DNA from: Tubulanus polymorphus
Taxonomy: Eukaryota; Nemertea; Palaeonemertea; Tubulaniformes; Tubulanidae
Direction of reading: 5' to 3'
Length of the DNA stretch: 64,000 bases
NCBI RefSeq assembly: GCF_964204645.1
Contig: NC_134034.1
Coordinates: forward strand, 3,318,072-3,382,071
Both the position numbers and the translations under genes were made by a program. Below the pieces are notes generated by a model, which saw only the letters and a list, made by a program, of their open reading frames with translations, did not search any database and was not told the origin of the DNA. Positions 44,501 through 54,344 of this stretch are shown piece by piece; within the stretch, counting starts at the first letter, position 1, and every line of letters begins with the position of its first letter.

Positions 44501-47500
44501 GCGAAGCATGGAGGTACGAAGATCGGTGACATCACCGTCGATATGGTACGTATACGTCAGTTAATAATTCATTACTGTATTGTAGACCCTGCAGAGCATC
44601 CTCACTTGCCACAAGTGGAATCTTCTATTTTCACAGGAGTAACTGATGTGAAAATAGAATTGTCCTCCTGCACACTAGTAACCACTGGTGGATCCTCACT
44701 TGCCAGAAGTGGAGTGCACTATTGCTGCAGTAGTCTTTACACTTCCCTGCTTGCCATTAGTGGAGTCCTCTGTTGCAGCATAGTTGATGTCCTACTGCAC
44801 ACTAGTGACACCTTGTGGATCCTCACTTGCCAGAAGTGTAGAGTCCTTAATTGCACTAGTTAATCTCCAACTAGTGATACCTGGTGGATCCTCACTTCTT
44901 GCCACAATGACAACACAAAAGCTGTATCATAAATATTTAAGACACTATACAGTGAGGTATCATTTTACAGTCTTCGTAATGTTAGACGTATTACAGAACA
45001 GCGTGTATGTTTTATCTAGATGTATCATGGTAGACTGTCTATTGTTTTAGATGTACTACGGTACGATATCTGTATTCTTAGATGTATTATTAGGGTACAA
45101 TTTTGATATTTTTAGATGTATTGCGGTAAGATGTTTGTATTTTTAGATGTATTACGGTAAGATGTATGTATTTTTAGATGTATTACGGTATGAATTTGGT
45201 ATTTTTCAGACGTACGGCGGCATGCGGGGAATGAAAGGTCTCGTCTGCGAGACGTCGGTCCTCGATCCCGAAGAGGGCATCCGTTTCCGCGGCTACAGCA
45301 TCCCCGAGTGTCAGCAGCTTCTGCCGAAAGCGGCTGACGGCGCCGAGCCGCTCCCCGAAGGTCTGTTCTGGCTACTGTGTACTGGCAAAGTGCCAACCGA
45401 CGAACAAGTGAAACTCGTTTCGCAGGTATAGTAGTGTTAACCCCCTACCATCAGTTCCCTATTTCAGCTAGCCGGTCATCGGACATTGTCCATCTATGCA
45501 ATGATCTGCTTTCATTTCATCCACATTTTCACTCTTTAACTACTTGATTAAACTCGTTTACGAACTATTCACATCATTTAGGTCAGATTAAAAAGGTGCG
45601 TTCACACAAAATTAATTAGACCGGTCTAAATTTGATTCAAATTGGATCAGACACAATAGATAAGCACTCGGCTTGGATAATTGACCCCTAAAATTTAGGT
45701 AAACATTCCCTAAGAAGAACCCTATAAAACGACCTAAAGTTCTGGAGTAACCAATCTGTAGGAAACATGTCGATACTGACTGTGCCCAAAGAGTGACGAC
45801 TTTCAAACACATTTAGCTTCACCCTTAACCCTTTCAGTGCTGACTAACCAATACCCTATAGTGCTGGAGATGATTCAGAAATTTTGAAAAATTCCGCCCT
45901 AGTGTGTTGAATAACGGGAATACCACTATAGTGCGTCTACACCGCGGCGCCGTGTACCGTTAGTTACTAATATTTCACTATGTTTGACAGGTGCTGCCAT
46001 CTTTCAATAGAGTTAAAAACTAATTACACCACTGCAGTGTACTAGCAAAATCCATCACTGATTTGTACACCGCACTGCGGTGTATACGCACTGAAAGGGT
46101 TAAAACAAGGCTTCTTCACGCTATGATATTCACAGTTCAATTGTCCGTTAGAAATCAAGCATAGTCGCACGTGAAGAATCCATGTTCTCGCTTTGCTCGT
46201 TTCTGTTAACGCTCTCATGTCGGTTCCCTATTTCACCCGGTCTGCTGGAAATCCTTCAATCTTTTGTTACTTTTTTTTTGCCAGGAATGGGCGTCGCGTG
46301 CGTCGATACCGCAGCACGTCGTGCAGATGTTGAACTCGTTCCCGAACAACATGCACCCGATGTCTCAGTTCAGCGCGGCGATCACCGCCTTGAACACCGA
46401 ATCGAAATTCGCGAAGGCCTACTCGGACGGAGTGTCGAAAGCGTCGTACTGGGAGGTAAGCAGCGCGTTGAGAAAGATATACAGATCTAAAGGAATCTTC
46501 GATTGCCACTGTTGTAACACTGGTGGAAGAGTCCCCAATCGCTGCCGTAGTAATAGATTTTACTAGCATCCTTGACAGCCAGTGGATTGAGGATTCCTCA
46601 ACTGCCACAGTAGCACTCGGAGTTCCTCAATTGCCATCCCCTGCCATGGTAGGATCTAGAATTGCCCCATTGCCGATCGACCAACTATTTTGTAGCAACA
46701 CCTAGTGGATCCGCACTTGACATAAGTGGAATCCTCTTGTATGCAGTAATTAACGTCCTTACTGCACACTAGCGACACTTGGTGGACCCTCACTTGCCAT
46801 AAGTGGAATCCTCTTGTATGGGGTAATTAACGCCCTACTGCACACTAGCGACACCAGGTGGATCCTCACTTGCCATGAGTAGAATTCTCAATTGCCACAA
46901 TATTTCATGTCTTAACTGTAATTTGCGACATGGGGTGGATCTTCAAGCACAAGTGAATCCTCTATTGCCGCGAATTTGATAATTAACTGCATCTGACTGG
47001 AATCCTCAATTGTGACAGTAGCTGTTGTCCTACTGCACAATAGCGACACCTGGTGGATCCTCACGTGACAGTTTATGTTGGAAACCTGTCGAGTCGTCAC
47101 TTTGAAACTAAAATGCTTGTGGCGGATTTACCTTTCAGTACGCATACGAAGACAGCATGGATCTGATCGCGAAACTGCCGACGATCGCCGCGTTGATCTA
47201 CCGTAATTTATACCGCGACGGTAAAGTGTGCGCGATCGACGACAACCTCGACTGGTCGGCGAACTTCGCCAAGATGCTCGGTTACGACAGCCCGATGTTT
47301 ACCGAACTGATGAGGCTTTACCTCACCATTCACAGGTACGTAAAACAAAAGATAGCTTTTCATAACGGCCAGGAGCTGCAGTTGCTTTAAAGTTGGTTAT
47401 AGATAACTGGCAGATGAATACGATAGTAACAATGAACTTTGAATTGTCATTACGTCGCTTATCCACTAGTTAACTACATTGTTGAGCAACTGGCTCCAGG

Positions 47501-50500
47501 GCCATTTGTGGGAGTCATGACTCGTGTTAAAATTGCTCTTTATTCATGAAGCTGGTCTTGAGTTCTTGGATTGGTCAAATGGAACTGAGATGGTCTATTC
47601 TAAGACTGGTTTTAAATCTAAGCCATGACCGCAACTGGTCTGCCTGACAGTTGGTTATTTTCAACGCTTCAACCAACCTTCTCTTGATGTTCAAATGTTC
47701 CAATAATGTCCACTTCGAATGAGTCTTCAAAAAGGAGCTACAATAACCTTGCCTTACTCTGACATAACCAACTTTCAACTGACTCGGACCGAAGGCGAAA
47801 GTGAATTCATTTTCCGATTGCCACGCTGCTATTGAGATAACAATTTCTAATTGCAGCGATCACGAGGGAGGTAACGTCAGCGCACACACCTGCCACCTGG
47901 TGGGCTCCGCATTGTCTGACCCGTATTTATCATTCGCTGCCGGTATGAACGGTTTAGCCGGACCACTTCACGGATTAGCCAATCAGGTAGGTCAAATCTT
48001 TTACTCGTTGGATTTTTATGAGGTTAAGCTTTAATCGTCTCGGATCCACTAGTTGGATCCTCTATTGTCGCAGTAGTTGATGTTCTATTGCATATTAGTG
48101 ACACCTGGTGGATCCTCATTTGCCACTAGTGGAATACTCTATTGCCACAGTAGTTGATGTCCTACAGCACACTGGCGACACCTAGTTGATCCTCATTTGC
48201 CACTAGTGGAATCTTCTATTGCAACATTTGTTGATGTCCTACTGCACACAAGAGACATCTGGTGGATCCTAACTTGCCATAAGTTGAACCATCCTTTGCT
48301 GCAGTAATTTATGTCCTAATGCACACTAGCGACACCTGTTGGATCCTCACAAGCTCCAATTGTAATTTTCTATTTCCACTTTAGTGTATACATGTACATT
48401 TGTAACAAGTATGTTGTAATATTTGTTTCTTTTTTGTTCGGGTTCTTTAGGAGGTGTTAGTTTGGTTGATGAAGGTTAAAGGGCTAGTCGGCGAAGTCAC
48501 CGATGAGACGATGAAAGAATTCATCTGGAAGACCCTGAAGAGTGGACAGGTTAGTAGCGATTCAGTATGCAGTTATACCTCGGGTCGTGGCTCATTGGGG
48601 CTGTAGGGTGTTTTTGGGTGTTGTAAGACTCCTCGCTAAATGAAGCTTGTTCTTCAAAAACATTGGATATGTCAGAATTTTCGGCACATGCATAAACCAA
48701 ATCACGCTAGCGTCACCTGGTGGATCCTCACTTTTCACAAGTTGAATCCTCTATTGCCACAGCAGTTGTTGTTGGAACTCTAGTGACACTTGGTGGAACC
48801 TAACTCAGAGTGGCCTGGAAATCCTCGAACACTCTAAATCTAGAAGATAACAGTGAAAACTTTGACAAATTTCACAAAAAACCTGAAAACTCAGATGGGA
48901 ATTCAGATAATGTTATTGACCACATTTTCCTAATCAATATGCAATTCAATGAGAAATGAGTAAGTCCATTATTAATCTATTACCACAGCAGTAGTTGATG
49001 TCCTACTGCACACTAACGACACCTAGTGGATCACAACTCGGAAGTGGAATCCTTTATACTGCCAGAGTTATGAGAATGGTGCTGCAACATCATCGATAAT
49101 CGTAAAAAAATCGATAATCGATACTTTTATCGATAATTCGATGTTTTAATCTCGTTACTGCAGGTAGTGCCGGGCTACGGGCACGCCGTGTTGCGTAAGA
49201 CCGACCCGCGGTACACGTGTCAACGCGAGTTCGCCCTGAAGCACCTGCCCGACGACCCGATGTTCAAGCTCGTGTCGACGATCTACAAACACGCGCCGAC
49301 CATCCTCACCGAACACGGCAAAGCGAAGAATCCGTGGCCGAACGTCGACGCCCACAGCGGCGTTCTACTTACCGTGAGTATTCCGCGGAGCTCTCCGCAA
49401 TTTCAGAGGGATCAGAAGCCACCGAGAACTAATAACCAAAGTATTCATCCGTCCCCTTATGACATCATCAAATCACCTGTTGGGGTCATGCGAATGGGTG
49501 AAAGTATTCATTAATCCCCTTATGACATCATCAAATTAGTTCGTGCGATATGGTGAAAGTATTCATCTATCCCCTTATGACATCATCAAATCACCTGCTG
49601 ATTTCATGCGAATGGGTCGAAAGTTTTCATCGATCCCCTTGTGACATCATCAAATTAGTTCGTGCGATATGGTGAAAGTATTCATCTATCCCCTTATGAC
49701 ATCATCAAATCACCTGCTGATTTCATGTGAATGGGTCGAAAGTTTTCATCGATCCCGTTATGACATCATCAAATTAGTTCGTGCGATATGGTGAAAGTAT
49801 CTATCCCCTTATGACATCATCAAATCACCTGCTGAGGTCATTTGAACGGGTGAAAGTATTCATCAATCCCCTTACGACATCAATCCCCCTATGACATCAT
49901 CAAATTAGTTCGTGCGATATGATGAAAGTATTCATCTATCCCCTTATGACATCATCAAATCACCTGCTGAGGTCATTTGAGCGGGTGAAAGTATTCATCT
50001 ATCCCCTATCGACATCATCAAATGTACTTAAAAAACGATATTTGACATTTTTAGTACACTTACAAACACTGATCATCAACATTTCATTTTAATCAGAAAA
50101 TGAACTATCAATACCGGACATTAGTCATTTTCAGTCGCGTCATACTCTGTGTTCAATACTTCACCCGAGATATTTTTAATCGAAAACGAACTGCAAATAC
50201 CAGACATAAAGACATCCTTCGATAATTTCCCGGTCCCGTAAAGTTCGTCGTAACGAGGTTCCGCTGTACATAAACATCCAACGCGGACATCGCTCAAGTC
50301 TGACACACATTTTTCCATCGATGCGACTCGAGAGCGAAGTTTTCGCCGCATTTTGTAATACGATTCTTCCTGTTTATTTTTTTTCAGTATTACGGAATGA
50401 CCGAGATGAACTACTACACGGTGCTGTTCGGCGTGTCGCGCGCGCTCGGCTGCCTGTCGTCGTTGATCTGGAGTCGCGCGCTCGGCTTCCCGATCGAACG

Positions 50501-50549
50501 CCCGAAGTCGATGAGCACCGACGGCCTGATGAAGTTCGTCAAGGCGTAA
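38540..50549 (+). CDS. CS: Citrate synthase, mitochondrial (10 exons, 464 aa)
   Basis: This enzyme condenses acetyl-CoA and oxaloacetate to citrate, the first TCA-cycle step, in the mitochondrial matrix. Exons are 38540-38587, 40193-40246, 44438-44545, 45210-45425, 46285-46455, 47139-47335, 47857-47986, 48451-48549, 49164-49373 and 50388-50549. They total 1395 nt, all in phase, giving 464 aa as in the pig precursor. Exons 1-2 encode a basic, acid-poor targeting peptide ([16 protein letters not shown], then [15 protein letters not shown]). The three catalytic residues are visible: His in [11 protein letters not shown], His in [14 protein letters not shown] and Asp in [10 protein letters not shown]. 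At the exon 9/10 junction the sequence reads LLTYYGM where pig has LLQYYGM. Introns are full of MITEs and tandem repeats. Confidence 0.97.
38922..39407. mobile_element. 486-bp foldback element in citrate synthase intron 1
   Basis: The left half from GTCTATTTCAACCTGACTTG and the right half ending CAAGTCAGGTTGAAATAGAC are near-complete reverse complements over about 200 bp each. They meet near 39160 around GTTTAACAATATG / CATATTGTTAAAC. It has no coding capacity. Confidence 0.85.
39440..39780. repeat. Inverted pair of tRNA-like SINE heads
   Basis: A minus-strand unit (B box at 39469-39479) and a plus-strand unit (GGTTCGAATCC at 39743-39753) share CCTGCGCAC-CGGTCTAG and ATCAGGTTCGAATCCCTG. Two related SINEs stand head to head, or they are the arms of a foldback carrying a SINE. 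Confidence 0.6.
39860..40152. repeat. GGGCC-ended MITE with three internal units of about 91 bp
   Basis: The outer ends GGGCCCTGTATTATAGACTG and CAGTCAATAAAACCGGGCCC are inverted repeats. Between them TTAACCCGGGGGCTAACT...AGCCCCGGGTTAAAG occurs nearly three times at a period of about 91 bp. It lies in intron 1, ending 40 bp before exon 2. Confidence 0.8.
40298..40318 (+). repeat. C21 homopolymer
   Basis: An uninterrupted C run in intron 2. Length is likely to vary or be misassembled. Confidence 0.85.
44007..44294. mobile_element. piggyBac-like MITE, copy A
   Basis: A 288-bp element, CCCTTTCAGTG...CACTGAAAGGG, with TTAA directly on both sides (44003-06 and 44295-98). Inside are ACACCGCACAGCGGTGTA-type palindromes. 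CCC/GGG ends plus TTAA target duplication are characteristic of the piggyBac superfamily. It lies in intron 2. Confidence 0.85.
44583..44905 (+). repeat. GGTGGATCCTCACTTGCCA array, intron 3
   Basis: Four or so degenerate monomers of about 80 bp, each with CTGCACACTAGTGACACC, GGTGGATCCTCACTTGCCA and AAGTGGAGTCCTCTATTGC-type blocks. Confidence 0.75.
45829..46099. mobile_element. piggyBac-like MITE, copy B
   Basis: A 271-bp copy in the same orientation as copy A, with TTAA at 45825-28 and 46100-03. It keeps the terminal CCCTTTCAGTG and the palindromes CACCGCACTGCGGTG. It lies in citrate synthase intron 4. Confidence 0.85.
46497..47064 (+). repeat. GGTGGATCCTCACTTGCCA array, intron 5
   Basis: Six or more degenerate monomers of the roughly 80-bp unit, ending 75 bp before exon 6. 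Confidence 0.75.
48035..48356 (+). repeat. GGTGGATCCTCACTTGCCA array, intron 7
   Basis: About four monomers in the same orientation as the arrays in the other introns. Confidence 0.75.
48711..49047 (+). repeat. GGTGGATCCTCACTTGCCA array, intron 8
   Basis: Three scattered monomers separated by AT-rich DNA. Confidence 0.6.
49440..50024 (+). repeat. Dimeric tandem repeat, about 119-bp period, intron 9
   Basis: CCCCTTATGACATCATCAAAT recurs about nine times at alternating spacings of about 63 and 56 bp. One half-unit continues CACCTGCTGATTTCATG, the other TTAGTTCGTGCGATATGG. This is a higher-order two-part repeat. Confidence 0.9.
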
Positions 50550-53500
50550 AATCGACCCGCGCCGCGACGGAAATCCGTTCATCGCGAAATCTTAGTTCCA
50601 CGTGTATTTCTTTCTTTTCTTTTTTTTTTCCTCGACGAATTCAGTTTTAACGCGTCGTCGTCGTTCCATTCCAATGTCGTTTACTTTTTTCTGCTCTTGT
50701 TTTTTCCTCCGAAATCTTAAAAAAAAAACAAATCTAAATTCGGTTAAAAAAATTTTCCTTGTTGCGGGCGACGTTAGTTTGACGGCATTTTTTCTCGAGA
50801 GAGAGAGAGACTCGTTCGTAAGTGCGCGTTCCCTTTTTTCGTTGTACGCCGCCATTTTTTGCTCTAAACCTTAAAACTGTAAACAAAAACTTGCATATCT
50901 GAAATGTATCGATTATCATTTGAATGTCAAGAAAAATTCTGTATTCTTGTCGCTTGTGGACAGTGAAGGGTTAACGGCCATTTTTCGACTTCTACGTTTT
51001 TCGTTAAAAAAAAATTACAATAAAACCTGTGCTGAATGTATCAGAATTGATCAGGATCCGTTTCTCGAAAAGCGGGTCTGATGTGTTTTAAAAGTCGTTG
51101 ATTCTCGTTAAAAAAATAATTTCGCCCCTTTTTGAAAACTTTTATTATTTCTGAACCGTCGTTTCCACTCGATATCTCGTCTACGTAATCGTGTTTGGTA
51201 ACCCCGACGTAGAACTTGAATTGAAACATTTAGTGTTGTCTATAAAACTAACTAAAACGCGTCGGGAACGGTTCTCGAAATCGGGATATAGAGAAAAATG
51301 TGCTAGCGAAATAACGAGAAGAAAAATTCTAGTGCCATGTTTTAAGAAAAAAAGGAGACAAAAATATTGTATATTCTTCCTAAACCGATGTTGTCATCGT
51401 CGTTATCGTTGTTGCTGTTGTTGTAAAGTAGTCTGTGTTTTTACCCTGTAGCGTAAACGATGTAATATCGCGAGCCTACGTGTATCCACGCTATCGATGG
51501 AGTCCGCGCACGCCTCTCCGGGTCTAGGAAGAGTATATAGTATTTTGTTTTTCTTCGCGAAATGCCCGGATAATAACGTTCGAGATATAAAAGCGCGTAT
51601 TGCGATTAAAAGGTAGTCGTTGAGGTTAGAACGTTGAATGAAGACTTCGTTTGTGTGTGTGTGTGTTTGAAATGTGCTAGAATTCGAAAAACTACATCAT
51701 CTCTCAGTGTTTATATATAGTTAATAAAATAGAATCGATAGAAAAAGAAACCCGAGCCTGAATTAGCGTTCGACGGAATGTGTTGTGTTTTGACAATAGA
51801 TTTTTAGGACGCCGCGATGCCAGTTACGTGAAAAAGTTAGCGCTTAAAACGGTTAAATTTGAAATGATTTTTTTCGATGAAAAGTGTAACCGATAGCCAA
51901 TTAAACCACAAATGTATTTTTAGATCTTGTGTGTAGCTGTACTCGAGATTAAGTTTCCACGAAAAAAAAGTTGAAACGGTTAAACTTTGAATTTGTAGTT
52001 TAGATGAAGTCAATGAGGACAACATTTCGAACTTAAGCTTAAACTTCTTCATGAAACGGCACCCAGGACCCGGTTAAACTGTTGCGGCGGTGTGAGTTAG
52101 ATTTGCAAAGCGAGAAAGATTTCATTATCGATTTACTATTAAACTCGCGGCTGTGGAACTAGGGCCCGTTAAATCAGTTACTCGATAATTGATTCTAGAC
52201 GCGGTGTGATGGTTAAAAAAAATAGTAACAACATTATTGAGAATAAAGTGATGGGCATAGACTCGGTTGGATAAGATAGCTGCCTCCCGAAATTACACCG
52301 AAGAGTCATCCTGAAAATATGACCGAAAAAATATCCGAGTCATTCGATGGTTGTTAATAGGGCGATTGAAAAGGCAGCCATCTTCTATAGAAAAGTCTGC
52401 CTAAATATTTGGACAAAATTTCTGATAAGTTTTCGCGCATTTGTAAGACTTGACCAAGATGTTGATATGTCCGCGGACGTTTTAGCGACCTGTCTACGAT
52501 CCGAACTTTAACCTTCGGGTTTAAATCGAAATGTTTCGAGGTCAAGTAATTTTCCATTCCTGGACATATCGTCGTCTGCCAGTAGAGAGAGAATGCCAGT
52601 TGCGCCACGTTCAGAGCTGCAGAACGATCGTATTCAAATTACGAGGGCCGAATATCGGATCTCGAGAAATATCACTTGCAATATATCTTCATCTGCGTAT
52701 AACTTCACCTTGCCGTTTCGCTACCTCGTTCTTACGTTGCAATAATTGACAACTGGCAATAAAAAATGCCCACGAGCGCCCTCTGATGACTAAGTGTTCT
52801 GCAGCTCGGAATGCGGCCACTTATTGTAACGATATTTTCTACTAATCGTTTGTATCGAAATAATGAATATATTAGTAATATTTATATTAGTGCTGTGTAT
52901 AGTGAGAAAGGCTTTCAGTGAAGAAAAAACTTGAATAAATATTAGTTACACGCAGTTCTGATCAGACTTGTGTTATTTTCTCTTTTCATTCAGTATGGGC
53001 CGCACTTTGTTCATTTCAACGTTTCGACTACATCCTAATAGTCGCCGTTAGGCCATTCCGCTCTTCCTAAGGCTAAAACATTGATACACCTACATGATTG
53101 TGTAACAGGCCCGTTAAAGCAGAGGTGGTTACTGGTTAGTGGTAACCCCCATTTGGCCGATCATGCCCTTTTCTGAGATGTACTTATTTGATTTAAACCC
53201 CTTTACTTCTTTACCTTGAGCACACTGCACGAAAGGGTACTTTAACATTGAGACAGGGCACCTCTCACAAAAGGGACATTAGAAGGCACCCTTTCCACAA
53301 AAGAAGGCACTTTCATTGACGCAAGAAGGCAGTTTCCATGCATAAGATGTAACCAGTAAGCGCCCTTTTATATCAAATAACCCCCACCCTCTAAATCCTG
53401 CCGCTACGGGCCTGTGTAAGCAAAAGTGCCTACAAATTGCAGTTTACGAAATGACTCGGCGGCCGGTTAGGAGAAACTAGGTATGATTTTCTTAGCCTTA

Positions 53501-54344
53501 TATATTTAGGTATTCCAGATGATATAGGGCCTGCTGGAGTCAAAACGATGAGAAATAATCTTCAAGCTCGAAGAGAACTTTCGGACTTATTGTCTTCTTG
53601 GGATTTTACCATCGTTTCAATACTGACATACATTGTAGCGTTTTATCAAGATTAGATATATAAATATATATATATACGGCTGATATGTATATGGTTATTT
53701 TGCTACGCTTATCTTGATATCATTGATACCATTAATCGGAAGTTGCACGTGAGCATTGTTCACGCGGCGGGAGACAGTCTAATGGAGGGGCTCGCATTAC
53801 GACACGTGTAATCGAACCAGCACCGCGGGTTTTCAGACCCTCGTAATTCACCGCATACAGGCACTCGCTATTCGAGACAAGTCTAACTTCGTGCATCTAG
53901 AAATACGCCGGGCTGTGGCAGGTATAGTCGATGATTCCTTGCTAGTGCGAATCAGAGAGAAAACGACGCCCGGATTTCTTACAAGATCTATACTCATGAT
54001 GATTTCTCAAATTCTAAGAAATGAGGAATGACAATCTCAGATAATGCAAATAAACATGAGTTAAACATAAGTCCAGATGTGTGGGAAGCTAATATTCTGC
54101 GCACGAAAGTGGCTTCAAAACGACCGATTTGTCGCACGCCATCTAGTGGGATAGGTGTTGGCACCTAGTACTCATTTACCTATGAAAAAAATCATATATA
54201 ATCATCCAGCCCCGGTCACGGGTTTAACTTAACACGGGTTACTCTCAACACCTAACTTTTATTGTGCAGTTTTTTTAAATAAGATATTCGAAGCAACAAG
54301 CATGTGAATTGCACTAATGATAAAAGGAACCACAATATTTAAAA
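50550..54344. other. Citrate synthase 3' flank and intergenic DNA
   Basis: Poly(A) signal candidates occur at about 51019 (CAATAAAACC) and 51722 (TAATAAAATAG). Homopolymer-rich 3'UTR-type sequence runs to about 51.8 kb. A CAGTTCCACAG-family foldback relic lies near 52075-52175. No further gene is convincing. Confidence 0.45.
54257..54262 (-). terminator. Poly(A) signal for the 715-aa gene
   Basis: Minus-strand AATAAA lies about 85 bp beyond the stop codon at 54345. Confidence 0.5.

Noticed and set aside
49440-50024. CRISPR-like array
   Set aside because: The units are contiguous alternating half-repeats without unique spacers, inside a eukaryotic intron.
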